A DNA stretch of 64,000 bases, taken from the NCBI RefSeq assembly GCF_027941915.1, contig NZ_CP116009.1:1488001-1552000 (forward strand). The letters run 5' to 3'. The position numbers and the translations under genes were made by a program. The notes beneath the pieces are model-generated. The model saw only the letters and a list, made by a program, of their open reading frames with translations. It ran no database searches and was not told the origin of the DNA. Each line of letters begins with the position of its first letter. Within the stretch, counting starts at the first letter, position 1. This DNA is from Ramlibacter tataouinensis (lineage in GTDB: Bacteria > Pseudomonadota > Gammaproteobacteria > Burkholderiales > Burkholderiaceae_C). Of the stretch, positions 52,280 through 63,415 are shown piece after piece.

Positions 52280-52927
52280 TCAGCCCAGCATCAGGGCCAG
52301 GCTGGCGTCCAGGTGCTCCGACGGGCTGCGCCGAAAGCCCGAGCGGGCAAAGCGCTGCAGGCGGCCGACCACGAAGGCGGTGAGCATGGAGGCGCGCACC
52401 TGCGCGTCCACCGTGGGCGTGGCCGAGGCGTCGGCGCCGGCCTCGCGCAGGCACTGCTTGAGGGTCGACTCGATCTTGTCGAAGAACTGGTTCATGCGCT
52501 GCTGCAGGCGCTCGTTCTCGAACACCAGGGCATCGCCCACCATCACGCGCGTCATGCCCGGGTTCTTCTCGGCGAACTGCACCAGCATGGCGACGATGCG
52601 CGCCGCCTGGCGGCTGCCGGCTTCGGTGCCGGCGTCGCGCTCCTGGATCTGGTTGACCAGGGTGAACACGCTTTGCTCGATGAACTCGATCAGGCCCTCG
52701 AACATCTGGGCCTTGCTGGCGAAGTGCCGGTACAGGGCGGCTTCGCTGACCTCCAGCCGCGCCGCCAGCGCCGCGGTGGTGACGCGCTCGGCGCCGGGCT
52801 GCTCCAGCATCATGGCCAGCGCCTGCAGGATCTGCACCCGCCGCTCGCCCGGCTTGGGGCGCTTGCGGGCGGGCGCCGCGGCCTCGGCGGCAGGAAGGGC
52901 GGACGGGCTGAGCTCGGCTTCGGACAT
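52280..52927 (-). CDS. slmA: Nucleoid occlusion factor SlmA-like TetR protein
   Basis: A 215-residue TetR-fold protein with an N-terminal disordered, basic stretch (PARKRPKPGERRVQILQALA) and HTH VTTAALAARLEVSEAALYRH followed by FASKAQMFEGLIEFIEQSVF, the SlmA signature. SlmA binds chromosomal sites and blocks FtsZ ring assembly over the nucleoid. The C-terminal half (FVVGRLQRFARSGFRRSPSE) also matches. In many betaproteobacteria slmA lies beside argB, as it does here with a two-component system in between. Confidence 0.9.
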   Translation of the reverse strand: MSEAELSPSALPAAEAAAPARKRPKPGERRVQILQALAMMLEQPGAERVTTAALAARLEVSEAALYRHFASKAQMFEGLIEFIEQSVFTLVNQIQERDAGTEAGSRQAARIVAMLVQFAEKNPGMTRVMVGDALVFENERLQQRMNQFFDKIESTLKQCLREAGADASATPTVDAQVRASMLTAFVVGRLQRFARSGFRRSPSEHLDASLALMLG

Positions 52928-53028
52928 GGCGTTCCAATGGATCAGTTGGGGCCATTCTCGCATACCGATGGGGCGCCGCGGCCGATCGCCCGGCGTGCGG
53001 CAATGCGGCTGCGCGGCCAAGTGCGCGC

Positions 53029-54456
53029 TTACAACGAGAGCAGCAGGCAGGCGCGCAGGCCGCGCCCGCCGGCCCCCGGACCCAGCTCGAGCTGGCTGTG
53101 GTGCACCCGGGCGATCTCCTGGGCGATGGCCAGCCCGAGCCCGTTGCCTTCGCCCGCCGTGCCCTGCACCCGGTAGAAGCGCTCCAGCACCCGGCCGCGC
53201 TCGGCGTGCGGCACGCCCGGCCCGTCGTCCTCCACTTCCAGGAACGCCTGGCCGTCGCGCCGGCCGCAGCGCAGCGTGACGGTGCCGCCCTCGGGCGTGT
53301 ACTTGACGGCGTTGTCGACCAGGTTGGACAGCAGCTCGCGCAGCAGCCAGTCGTGGCCCATCACCTGCACCGGCGCGGCCTCCAGGCCGAGGTCGATGCG
53401 GCGGGCGCTGGCGGCGTCCAGGTGGGCGCCCAGGATGTCCTCGCACAGCGACTTAAGATCCACCCGCTGCAGGGGCTGGGCGTGCATCGCCCGGGCATCG
53501 GCGCGCGACAGCGCGAGCAGCTGGTTGGCCAGCTGCGAGGTGCGGCGCGTCGCGCCGCGCAGCTTGTGCACCTGCTCGGCCGGCAGCTCGACCCGGCCCC
53601 CCGGTCCGGCGTGGGCCGCCGCCTGCGCCCAGGCCTCCACCTGCGCCTGCAGTGCCGCCAGCGGGGTGCGCAACTGGTGCGCGGCATCGGCGATGAAGCG
53701 GCGCTGGCTCTCGGCCTGCGCATCGAACAGGCCGAACAGCCGGTTCAGAGACCGCACCAGCGGCCGCACCTCCTCCGGCGACTTGCTCTCGTCCAGCGCG
53801 CTCAGGTCGCGCGGCGAGCGCCGCTCGACCGCGTCCCTCAGGGCCAGCAGCGGGCGCAACGCCCGCTCCACCGCCAGTCCCACCGCCACGGCCGCGGCCG
53901 CGATCAGCACCAGGTTGGGCAGCAGCACCTTCAGCAGGATGGAGCGGGCCCATTGCCGGTGCGGATCGGACCCGTCGGCCAGGGCCACCACCAGCTCGCC
54001 CACCACGGTCTGCTGGCGCTGGCGCACGATGCGCCAGGTGACGCCCTCGTACGCCTCGTTGTGGAACTCGAGCTGGGTGTCGGCCGGCGGCAGCGCCGCC
54101 AGCCAGGCGTCGCCGGCCAGCAGCATGCCGTCGACATCGGTGATGGCGAAGGTGGCGGGGCCGGGCCGCTCCTTCAGGAACTCCTGCACGCCGGGCGCCA
54201 TCATCAGCACCAGCGACTCCTCGGCGCCGCTGCCCTGCCCGATCACGGAGTTGGCCAGCAGCGGCAGCAGTGCCTCCAGCCGGCGATCCTGCTGCAGCGC
54301 GACGTCGTCGGCCGAGCGCCAGGCGAACCAGGCATTGCCCACCGCCAGCAGCGCCAGCGGCACCAGCAGCATCACCGTCAGGCGCCGCTGCAGGCCGGAG
54401 AGCATGCGCTCGCCCGTGGCGCGCGGCGCCGGAGCGGGCGCGCGCCACTGCATCAT
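53029..54456 (-). CDS. Sensor histidine kinase (TctE/QseC-like)
   Basis: A 475-residue membrane kinase. One transmembrane helix lies near residue 35 (LTVMLLVPLALLAVGNAWFA) and another near residue 165 (VLLPNLVLIAAAAVAVGLAV), flanking a periplasmic sensor of about 120 residues. The His is in AAHQLRTPLAALQAQVE, the N-box is LLSNLVDNAVKYTP and the G-box GEGNGLGLAIAQEI. It overlaps the response-regulator stop, so the pair is co-translated. A carboxylate-sensing role like TctE is plausible but unproven. Confidence 0.9.
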   Translation of the reverse strand: MMQWRAPAPAPRATGERMLSGLQRRLTVMLLVPLALLAVGNAWFAWRSADDVALQQDRRLEALLPLLANSVIGQGSGAEESLVLMMAPGVQEFLKERPGPATFAITDVDGMLLAGDAWLAALPPADTQLEFHNEAYEGVTWRIVRQRQQTVVGELVVALADGSDPHRQWARSILLKVLLPNLVLIAAAAVAVGLAVERALRPLLALRDAVERRSPRDLSALDESKSPEEVRPLVRSLNRLFGLFDAQAESQRRFIADAAHQLRTPLAALQAQVEAWAQAAAHAGPGGRVELPAEQVHKLRGATRRTSQLANQLLALSRADARAMHAQPLQRVDLKSLCEDILGAHLDAASARRIDLGLEAAPVQVMGHDWLLRELLSNLVDNAVKYTPEGGTVTLRCGRRDGQAFLEVEDDGPGVPHAERGRVLERFYRVQGTAGEGNGLGLAIAQEIARVHHSQLELGPGAGGRGLRACLLLSL

Positions 54457-55154
54457 CGCGCGGCCGGCTCCTGCAGCTCCAGCCGGTAGCCGAAGCCGCG
54501 GATGGAGCGCAGCGCCACCCCGTGCGGCTCGAGCTTGCCGCGCAGGCGCGAGATGTAGACCTCCACCGCGTTGGGCGTGATCTCCTTGTCCCAGCCGGTC
54601 AGCGCCTGCAGCAGCTTTTCCTTGCTGGCCGGCTTGGGCGCGTGCATCAGCAAGTACTCCAGCACGGTCCACTCGCGCGGGCCCAGCTCGATGGTGCTGC
54701 GCCGGCCCTCCTGCAGTGCGCTGGCGCGCCGGTTGGCGGTATCCAGTTCGACCGGGCCGAAGCTCAGGACGGCGCTGGTGGCCGCCTGCGAGCGGCGCAG
54801 CAGGGCGCGCAGGCGCGCCAGCAGCTCGGGCAGCTCGAACGGCTTGACCATGTAGTCGTCGGCGCCCAGGTCCAGCCCCTGCACCCGGTCCTGCAAGGCG
54901 TCGCGCGCGGTCAGGATCAGCACCGGCATCTGGCGGCTGGCCATCTCGGGCTTGCGCAGGCGTCGGGTCAGCTCCAGCCCGTCCATGTGGGGCAGGCCGA
55001 TGTCGATCACCGCGACGTCGAACACCTCGGTGCGCAGCACCTCCTCGGCGCGCTCGCCGCTGCCGACCCAGTCGACCGCATAGCCCGCATCGGCCAGTCC
55101 CAGCTTGATGCCGCTGGCGACCATCACGTCGTCTTCCACGAGCAGCAGGCGCAT
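54453..55154 (-). CDS. OmpR-family response regulator (TctD-like)
   Basis: A 233-residue regulator with a receiver domain (phospho-acceptor Asp in VAVIDIGLPHMDG, conserved Lys in DYMVKPFELPELLARL) and a winged-helix output domain (LGPREWTVLEYLLMHAPKPA, AVEVYISRLRGKLEPHGV, IRGFGYRLE). It is the partner of the overlapping downstream kinase. Target genes are not evident nearby. TctD-like regulators often control tricarboxylate transport. Confidence 0.93.
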   Translation of the reverse strand: MRLLLVEDDVMVASGIKLGLADAGYAVDWVGSGERAEEVLRTEVFDVAVIDIGLPHMDGLELTRRLRKPEMASRQMPVLILTARDALQDRVQGLDLGADDYMVKPFELPELLARLRALLRRSQAATSAVLSFGPVELDTANRRASALQEGRRSTIELGPREWTVLEYLLMHAPKPASKEKLLQALTGWDKEITPNAVEVYISRLRGKLEPHGVALRSIRGFGYRLELQEPAAR

Positions 55155-55187
55155 GTCAGACTCGCAATCCGCCCTTCGCCCGCGCGT

Positions 55188-57037
<1,850 letters not shown>

Positions 57038-57083
57038 AATACCGGTTCCGTCGAGTGAAAACCAGCCACGAGGATAACCAGAC

Positions 57084-58145
57084 ATGACCAGCGCCGAGGC
57101 CGCCGCAGGCCCCTTCCAGGTGACCGTGCAGCCGAGTGGCCGGACTTTCAGCGCCGATGCCGGCGAGCCCCTGCTGACCGCCGCCATCCGCCAGGGCATC
57201 GGCATGCCGTACGGCTGCAAGGACGGCGCCTGCGGCTCGTGCAAGTGCAGGAAGCTGGAGGGCGAGGTGACGCACCGCGCGCACCAGAGCAAGGCCCTGA
57301 GCGCCGAGGAAGAGGCGGCCGGCTACGTGCTGACCTGCAGCGCCTTCGCGCTGACCGACGTGGTGCTGGAGTCGCGCCAGGTCACCGACGAAAGCGCGTT
57401 CCCGATCCGGAAGATGCCCTCGCGCGTGATCTCGCTGGAAAAGCGCTCGCACGACGTGATGGTCGTCAAGCTGCAGTTGCCGGCCAACGACGCCCTGCGC
57501 TACCACGCCGGCCAGTATGTCGAATTCATCCTGCGCGACGGCTCGCGCCGCAGCTACTCCATGGCCAACGCGCCGCACACCGGCCCGGGGGTGGAACTGC
57601 ACATCCGCCACATGCCGGGCGGCAAGTTCACCGACCACGTGTTCGGCGCCATGAAGGAAAAGGAGATCCTGCGGGTGGAAGGCCCGTACGGCAGCTTCTT
57701 CCTGCGCGAGGACTCCGCCAAGCCCATGATCCTGCTGGCCTCGGGCACCGGCTTCGCGCCGATCAAGGCGGTGATCGAGCACATGCAGCACAAGGGCATC
57801 ACGCGCCCGGCCACGCTGTACTGGGGCGGGCGCCGGCCGGACGACCTGTACCTGGACGACTGGGTGAAGGCGCGTTGCGCCGAAATGCCCAACCTGGCCT
57901 ACGTGCCGGTGGTCTCCAACGCGCTGCCCGAGGACAACTGGACCGGCCGCACCGGCTTCGTGCACAAGGCGGTGATGGAGGACTTCCCCGACCTGTCGGG
58001 ACACCAGGTCTACGCCTGCGGCGCGCCCATCGTGGTGGATTCGGCCCGCGCCGAATACAGCGCCGACTGCAGGCTGCCGCCGGAGGAGTTCTTCGCCGAC
58101 GCCTTCACCACCGAGGCCGACAAGCACAAGGACGCCGGGAGCTGA
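57084..58145 (+). CDS. 2Fe-2S ferredoxin-NAD(P)H reductase (CDP-6-deoxyglucoseen-reductase-like)
   Basis: A 353-residue electron-transfer protein with an N-terminal plant-type ferredoxin domain (cluster ligands Cys45, Cys50, Cys53 and Cys85 in CKDGACGSC and VLTCSAF). A flavin domain (RRSYSMANAPH) and an NAD(P) domain (LLASGTGFAPIKAVIEHM, YACGAPIVVDSA) follow. The layout equals AscD/RfbI-type reductases of deoxysugar synthesis and aromatic-oxygenase reductases. No oxygenase lies nearby, and the dTDP-sugar genes are 2.4 kb downstream. The ATG at 57084 follows GAGGATAA. Confidence 0.9.
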   Translation: MTSAEAAAGPFQVTVQPSGRTFSADAGEPLLTAAIRQGIGMPYGCKDGACGSCKCRKLEGEVTHRAHQSKALSAEEEAAGYVLTCSAFALTDVVLESRQVTDESAFPIRKMPSRVISLEKRSHDVMVVKLQLPANDALRYHAGQYVEFILRDGSRRSYSMANAPHTGPGVELHIRHMPGGKFTDHVFGAMKEKEILRVEGPYGSFFLREDSAKPMILLASGTGFAPIKAVIEHMQHKGITRPATLYWGGRRPDDLYLDDWVKARCAEMPNLAYVPVVSNALPEDNWTGRTGFVHKAVMEDFPDLSGHQVYACGAPIVVDSARAEYSADCRLPPEEFFADAFTTEADKHKDAGS

Positions 58146-58171
58146 TCCGGCCGGTCTGAGCCGCCGCCGGC

Positions 58172-59140
58172 TCAGACCCCCAGGTCCATCATGCCGGTCG
58201 GCGTGGGTTCGAACACGCCGTCCCGGGGCATCGACAGCGTTTCATGGATGCGGTGCGCCACGTACCAGCTGGCGCGCTGGCGCGCTTCGCGGGTGTGCGA
58301 GCCCAGGCGCGGCGTCAGGAACAGGTTGCTGCACTCGTGCAGCGGCGAGCCGCGCGAGGCGAACCCCGACTCGGCCCCGTCCAGCAGCGCCGCTTCGATG
58401 CGGCCGTCGTTCAGCGCCCGGGCCAGCGCCTGCGCGTCGTACAGCTGCGAGCGGCTGATGCCCACCCACATCTGGCCCGGCTTGCAGTGGGCCAGCAGCT
58501 TGTCGTTGATGAAGCCCTGGTAACGCGAGGCGTACATCACCTGCACCGTGATCGAATCGGCGTTGGCGACCAGATCCTGCAGGCCGACCGGCTGGATCTT
58601 GAGCCGGCCCCAGATCGGCGCCGTGTGGTGGATGGCCGGGTCGTAGCCGATCAGGCGGGCACCCAGCGAATGCAGCATCAGCGCCAGCGTGTGGGCGGTC
58701 GGCGCCAGCCCGAGGATGCCGACCGTGCTGCCATTGAGTTCGCGGCCCAGGCGGATCTCGGCATGGCGGTCGCCGTTGAGGGCGGCCCCGATGCCGCGCC
58801 GGTAGAGCATCAGCAGCGCGGCGAGCAGGTACTCGGCGTTGGAGCGCACGTTGGCGGTGCTGGCCTGGATGACGCGGACCTTGCGGGCGCGGCAGGCCTC
58901 CAGGTCGGTGTTGTCGGTGCCCACGTGCATGCGCGCGACCGCCTTGAGCATGGGGGCGAAGTCGAGGAATTCCTGGGTCACCACCACCTTGCGCGGCAGC
59001 ACCACGGCCCGCGCCTTGTACACGGCCTTGCGCAGCGCACTCGGGTCGGTGGCGAGGTCGCCGCGCGTCTCGACACCGTGGCGTTCCTGCAGCCAGCTCA
59101 GCGCCTCCGGAACCAGGCGTTCGACCAGTAAGATGTCCAA
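58172..59140 (-). CDS. Degenerate D-isomer-specific 2-hydroxyacid dehydrogenase-like protein
   Basis: About 322 residues with the family fold (LKAVARMHVGTDNTDLEACR, ANVRSNAEYLLAALLMLYRR), but with altered key sites. The nucleotide loop expected as GxGxxG reads GILGLAPTAHTLAL. The catalytic Arg is kept (ISRSQLYDAQALA) and so is the Glu (LDGAESGFA). The catalytic His of the usual TPHxxG is Arg in LTPRLGSHTREA. It may have lost dehydrogenase activity. The start is uncertain: TTG 59140 opens LDILLVERL, and the frame extends to a TTG at 59185. Neither has a good ribosome site. Confidence 0.75.
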   Translation of the reverse strand: MDILLVERLVPEALSWLQERHGVETRGDLATDPSALRKAVYKARAVVLPRKVVVTQEFLDFAPMLKAVARMHVGTDNTDLEACRARKVRVIQASTANVRSNAEYLLAALLMLYRRGIGAALNGDRHAEIRLGRELNGSTVGILGLAPTAHTLALMLHSLGARLIGYDPAIHHTAPIWGRLKIQPVGLQDLVANADSITVQVMYASRYQGFINDKLLAHCKPGQMWVGISRSQLYDAQALARALNDGRIEAALLDGAESGFASRGSPLHECSNLFLTPRLGSHTREARQRASWYVAHRIHETLSMPRDGVFEPTPTGMMDLGV

Positions 59141-59248
59141 GGTGGGATTGCGTCGTTGTCCGACACGGATATCAGCCGCAAGCAATGGCTGAGACGGCCG
59201 GCGCGTGAAAAACTGCGCGGACTTTAACCAAGATCACCTTTCCAGGCT

Positions 59249-60136
59249 ATGAAAAATGTCACAAGGATCGACAAGGCTGTCTTCCCGGTAGCGGGCCTGG
59301 GCACGCGCTTCCTGCCGGCCACCAAGGCCATGCCCAAGGAGATGCTGCCGGTGGTGGACAAGCCGCTGGTCCAGTACGCGGTGGAGGAGGCCTACGAGGC
59401 CGGCTTGCGCCACATGGTCTTCGTCACCGGCCGCAGCAAGCGCGCCATTGAGGACCACTTCGACACCTCGCCCGAGCTGGAGGCGGAGCTGGAAGCCGCC
59501 GGCAAGACCGAGCTGCTGGAGTTGGTGCGCTCGATCGCACCGGCGGACATGGCCTGCTCGTTCGTGCGCCAGCCGCGCGCGCTGGGGCTGGGCCATGCGG
59601 TGCTGTGCGCCGCCCCGATCGTCGGCCAGGAACCGTTCGCCGTGCTGCTGCCGGACGACCTGATGTCCGGGCCCCAGGGCGGCGCCGGCGTGCTGGCCCA
59701 GATGGTGCGGCAGTTCGAGCGCACGCCCACCTGCATCCTGGCGGTGCAGGAGGTCCCGCGCGAGCACGTGCGCCGTTACGGCATCGTCGCCGGCGAGCCG
59801 GCCGGCGAGCGCCTGACGCGCGTCAGCCGGATGGTGGAAAAGCCCGAGCCCGATGCCGCACCCTCGCGCATGGGCGTGGCCGGCCGCTATGTGCTGACGC
59901 CCGCGGTGTTCGAGATGATCCGCACCAACCCGCGCGGCGCGGGCGGCGAGATCCAGCTGACCGACGGCATCGCCCGCCTGATCGAGGCCGAGGGCGTGCA
60001 TGCGTACCGGTATGAAGGCCGCCGCTACGACTGCGGCAGCAAGGAAGGCTTCCTGCAGGCCACGGTCGATTTCGCGCTGAAGGACCCGCAACTGGGCCCG
60101 GGCTTCCGCGACTACCTCAAGAACCTGGCTCTCTGA
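59249..60136 (+). CDS. galU: UTP-glucose-1-phosphate uridylyltransferase
   Basis: A 295-residue nucleotidyltransferase that makes UDP-glucose for polysaccharide and osmoprotectant synthesis. The N-terminal nucleotide loop [50 protein letters not shown] and the VMVEKP-type substrate loop ([17 protein letters not shown]) are all present. It lies upstream of the dTDP-rhamnose operon, which fits a surface-carbohydrate region, and converges with tusA. Confidence 0.96.
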   Translation: MKNVTRIDKAVFPVAGLGTRFLPATKAMPKEMLPVVDKPLVQYAVEEAYEAGLRHMVFVTGRSKRAIEDHFDTSPELEAELEAAGKTELLELVRSIAPADMACSFVRQPRALGLGHAVLCAAPIVGQEPFAVLLPDDLMSGPQGGAGVLAQMVRQFERTPTCILAVQEVPREHVRRYGIVAGEPAGERLTRVSRMVEKPEPDAAPSRMGVAGRYVLTPAVFEMIRTNPRGAGGEIQLTDGIARLIEAEGVHAYRYEGRRYDCGSKEGFLQATVDFALKDPQLGPGFRDYLKNLAL

Positions 60137-60214
60137 GGGTTGCCCGCCGGACGGCAGCGCAGCGGTCCTGGGTGGACTGTGCGGCTGCCACCTGCAGCGC
60201 CGGCCTCGCGTCCC

Positions 60215-60442
60215 TCAGCGGCGCTTGAGGACGTGGATGAATTCCTCGCCCTGCTGCTGCTGCTCGACCAGCTCGTTGCCCGTCTGGCGCGCAAACGCCT
60301 GGAAGTCGCGCAGCGACCCCGGATCGGTGGCCACCACCTTGAGCAACTGGCCCGACTGCATGTCCGTGAGCGCCTTCTTGGCGCGCAGGATGGGCAGCGG
60401 GCAGTTCAGGCCGCGCGTGTCGATTTCCTTGTCGATGTTCAT
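60215..60442 (-). CDS. tusA: Sulfur carrier protein TusA
   Basis: A 75-residue TusA/SirA-like persulfide carrier that accepts sulfur from IscS for tRNA thiolation and molybdopterin work. The active Cys lies in DTRGLNCPLPILRAKKAL near residue 14, with the second family strand ATDPGSLRDFQAFARQTG and the tail EEFIHVLKRR. The gene stands alone on the minus strand between galU and rfbB. Confidence 0.94.
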   Translation of the reverse strand: MNIDKEIDTRGLNCPLPILRAKKALTDMQSGQLLKVVATDPGSLRDFQAFARQTGNELVEQQQQGEEFIHVLKRR

Positions 60443-60546
60443 CGGGCCACTCGTTGCAGGCAGGCTGTCGATTCTAGGCTCGGCGCGAGCGGCGGCCCGA
60501 CGGGCAGGGCATTTGCTATCGTCGCAGATTCTCAGCCAGGGCTTGC

Positions 60547-61608
60547 ATGATCCTCGTCACCGGCGGCTGCGGATTCATCGGATCCGCCTTCATCCTCGAT
60601 TGGCTGGCCCAGGATCGTGAGCCGGTCCTCAACCTCGACCTGCTCACCTACGCCGGCCATCCCGGCAACCTGCAGGCCCTGCAGTCGCACTCCGGCTACC
60701 GCTTCGTGCGCGGCGACATCGGCGACCAGGCGCTGCTGGCGGCGCTGCTGCGCGAGCACCGGCCGCGCGCCATCGTCCACCTGGCCGCCGAAAGCCACGT
60801 GGACCGCTCCATCGCCGGCCCGGACCCCTTCATCCAGACCAACGTGGTGGGCACCACGCGCCTGCTGCAGGCGGCGCACGGGCACTGGAGCCGGCTGCCG
60901 CCGGCCGAGGCAGCGGCGTTCCGCTTCCTCAACGTGTCCACCGACGAGGTGTTCGGCTCGCTGGGCGCCGACGACCCGGCCTTCAGCGAGACGCATCCGT
61001 ACCGGCCGAACAGCCCCTACTCGGCCTCCAAGGCCTCGGCCGACCACTTCGCCCGCGCCTGGTGCCACACCTTCGGGCTGCCCGTCATCACCACCAACTG
61101 CTCCAACAACTACGGCCCGCGCCAGTTCCCGGAAAAGCTGATCCCGCTGGTGATCCACCACGCGCTGGCGGGCCGGCCGCTGCCGGTCTATGGCGACGGG
61201 CTGCAGGTGCGCGACTGGCTGCACGTGAACGACCACTGCTCGGCGCTGCGCACGGTGCTGGACCAGGGGCGCCCCGGCGAGACCTACAACATCGGCGGAC
61301 GTTCCGAGCGCACCAACCTGGAGGTGGTGCATGCCATCTGCCGCGTGCTCGACGAAGCGCGGCCGGGCCGCCGCCACGCCGAACTGATCCGCCACGTGGA
61401 CGACCGCTGCGGCCACGACCGCCGCTATGCCATCGACGACCGCAAGATCGCCAGCCAGCTCGGCTGGAAGCCGGCCGTGGCCTTCGAGCAGGGCATCCGC
61501 GACACCGTGCAGTGGTACCTGGCGAACAGCGACTGGGTGGCATCCATCCACAGCGGCGCCTACCGGCAGGGGGCGCCGCAGTCGAATCCGGCGCGGCACT
61601 CGGCATGA
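60547..61608 (+). CDS. rfbB: dTDP-glucose 4,6-dehydratase
   Basis: A 353-residue extended SDR and the second step of dTDP-L-rhamnose synthesis. The NAD site is ILVTGGCGFIGSAF. STDEVFGSLG carries the catalytic Thr, Asp and Glu, the YxxxK motif is YSASKASADH, and NCSNNYGPRQFPEKLIPLVI and YGDGLQVRDWLHVNDHC follow. It is the first gene of the coupled rfbBDAC set. Its TGA overlaps the rfbD start. Confidence 0.97.
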   Translation: MILVTGGCGFIGSAFILDWLAQDREPVLNLDLLTYAGHPGNLQALQSHSGYRFVRGDIGDQALLAALLREHRPRAIVHLAAESHVDRSIAGPDPFIQTNVVGTTRLLQAAHGHWSRLPPAEAAAFRFLNVSTDEVFGSLGADDPAFSETHPYRPNSPYSASKASADHFARAWCHTFGLPVITTNCSNNYGPRQFPEKLIPLVIHHALAGRPLPVYGDGLQVRDWLHVNDHCSALRTVLDQGRPGETYNIGGRSERTNLEVVHAICRVLDEARPGRRHAELIRHVDDRCGHDRRYAIDDRKIASQLGWKPAVAFEQGIRDTVQWYLANSDWVASIHSGAYRQGAPQSNPARHSA

Positions 61609-62519
61609 AGATCCTGCTGTTCGGCGCGGCCGGGCAGGTCGGCTGGCAACTGCAGCGCAGCCTGGCGGTGCTGGGCGAGGTGGTCGCGCTGGAGCGGCGC
61701 AGCCAGCCCCTGTGCGGCGATCTTGGCAACCCCGCAGGCATCGCGGCCGCGGTCGAGGCGGTCGCGCCCCAGGTCGTCGTCAATGCCGCCGCCTACACCG
61801 CGGTGGACCGGGCCGAGGATGAGCCGGAGCGGGCCTTCGCCATCAACGCCCAGGCTTGCGAGACGCTGGCCCGCGCCGCGGCCCGCGTCGGGGCTTGGGT
61901 GGTCCATTACTCCAGCGACTATGTGTACGACGGCAGCGGCGACCGGCCCTGGCGCGAAGGCGATCCGACCGGCCCGCTGGGCACCTACGGCCGCAGCAAG
62001 CTGGCGGGCGACGAGGCGCTGGCGCGCGAGAACCCACGCCACCTCATCCTGCGCACCAGCTGGGTGTTCGACAGCTGGGGGCAGAACTTCGCCCGCAGCA
62101 TCCTCCAGGCGGCCGCGGCCCGCGACGAGCTCTCGATCGTGGCCGACCAGTGGGGCGCGCCGACCCGCGCCGCCCTCATCGCCGACGTCACTGCGCATGT
62201 GCTGCGCACCCTGGCGGCACGGGCGGATGCGGCTGCGCTGGCCGGCGTCTATCACCTGGCCGCCGCCGGCTTCACCAACTGGCACGGGTATGCCCTGCTG
62301 CTGATCGAGGAAGCCCGGCGCCACGGCCTGCCGCTGCGGACCACGCCCGAGCGGGTGCGACCCATTCCCGCCGCGGACTACCCGGTGCGGGCCGCGCGGC
62401 CGAAGAATTCGCGGCTCGACACCGCCCGCCTGCGCCAGACCTTCGGCCTGTCCCTGCCGGCCTGGCAGGACGGCGTGCGTGCCGTCGTGGCCGAACTCGC
62501 GCAACAGCGCCCCGCCTGA
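61605..62519 (+). CDS. rfbD: dTDP-4-dehydrorhamnose reductase
   Basis: A 304-residue RmlD-type SDR that reduces dTDP-4-keto-rhamnose. The cofactor loop is ILLFGAAGQVGWQL. NAAAYTAVDRAEDEP and the SSDYVYDG strand precede the catalytic Tyr-Lys in YGRSKLAGDEA, with LRTSWVFDSWGQNFARSI after. It begins inside the rfbB stop (ATGA) and ends six bases before rfbA. Confidence 0.97.
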   Translation: MKILLFGAAGQVGWQLQRSLAVLGEVVALERRSQPLCGDLGNPAGIAAAVEAVAPQVVVNAAAYTAVDRAEDEPERAFAINAQACETLARAAARVGAWVVHYSSDYVYDGSGDRPWREGDPTGPLGTYGRSKLAGDEALARENPRHLILRTSWVFDSWGQNFARSILQAAAARDELSIVADQWGAPTRAALIADVTAHVLRTLAARADAAALAGVYHLAAAGFTNWHGYALLLIEEARRHGLPLRTTPERVRPIPAADYPVRAARPKNSRLDTARLRQTFGLSLPAWQDGVRAVVAELAQQRPA

Positions 62520-62525
62520 AGAACC

Positions 62526-63410
62526 ATGCAGAAGCCTCCCGCCCGCAAGGGCCTCCTCCTGGCCGGCGGCGCCGGCACCCGGCTGCACCCGGCCACGCTG
62601 GCCATCTCCAAGCAGCTGCTGCCGGTGTTCGACAAGCCGATGGTCTATTACCCGCTGGCCACGCTGATGCTGGCCGGCATCCGCGAGGTGCTGGTGATCA
62701 GCACGCCGCAGGACAGGCCGCACTTCGAACTGCTGCTGGGCGACGGCCGCCGCTGGGGCATGGCGATCTCGCATGCCGTGCAGCCGCAGCCCGAAGGGCT
62801 GGCACAGGCTTTCCTCATCGGCCGCGGGTTCCTGGCCGGCGGGCCCAGCGCCCTGGTGCTGGGCGACAACATCTTCTACGGCCACGACCTGGTCAAGCTG
62901 CTGCAGCAGGCCAACGGCACGACCGAGGGCGCCACCGTGTTCGCCTACCACGTGCGCGACCCGCAGCGCTACGGCGTGGTCGGGTTCGACGAGCAGGGCA
63001 ATGCCACCTCGATCGAGGAGAAGCCCGCCCAGCCCAGGAGCAACTTCGCCGTCACCGGGCTGTACTTCTACGACGCCGAGGTGTGCGACATCGCCGCCGG
63101 CGTGCGGCCCTCGGCGCGCGGCGAGCTGGAGATCACCGACGTCAACCAGCACTACCTGGCGCGCGGCCGCCTGCGGGTGCAGACCATGGGCCGCGGCTTT
63201 GCCTGGCTCGACACCGGCACCCACGAAAGCCTGCTGGAGGCCGGCCAGTTCATCCACACGCTGGAGCAGCGCCAGGGCCTGAAGGTGGCGTGCCCGGAGG
63301 AGATCGCCTGGCGCAACGGCTGGATCGACGATGCCGCCCTCCTGGCGCTGGCCGAGCCGTTCGGCACGAGCAGCTATGGCGCCTACCTGCAGGCGCTGCT
63401 GAAGGACTGA
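62526..63410 (+). CDS. rfbA: Glucose-1-phosphate thymidylyltransferase
   Basis: A 294-residue nucleotidyltransferase that makes dTDP-glucose, the first step of dTDP-rhamnose synthesis. The signature [20 protein letters not shown] lies near residue 10, then [29 protein letters not shown] and [18 protein letters not shown]. The order is rfbB, rfbD, rfbA, rfbC, and the ribosome site before the ATG is weak, so coupling to rfbD is likely. Confidence 0.97.
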   Translation: MQKPPARKGLLLAGGAGTRLHPATLAISKQLLPVFDKPMVYYPLATLMLAGIREVLVISTPQDRPHFELLLGDGRRWGMAISHAVQPQPEGLAQAFLIGRGFLAGGPSALVLGDNIFYGHDLVKLLQQANGTTEGATVFAYHVRDPQRYGVVGFDEQGNATSIEEKPAQPRSNFAVTGLYFYDAEVCDIAAGVRPSARGELEITDVNQHYLARGRLRVQTMGRGFAWLDTGTHESLLEAGQFIHTLEQRQGLKVACPEEIAWRNGWIDDAALLALAEPFGTSSYGAYLQALLKD

Positions 63411-63415
63411 AGACG

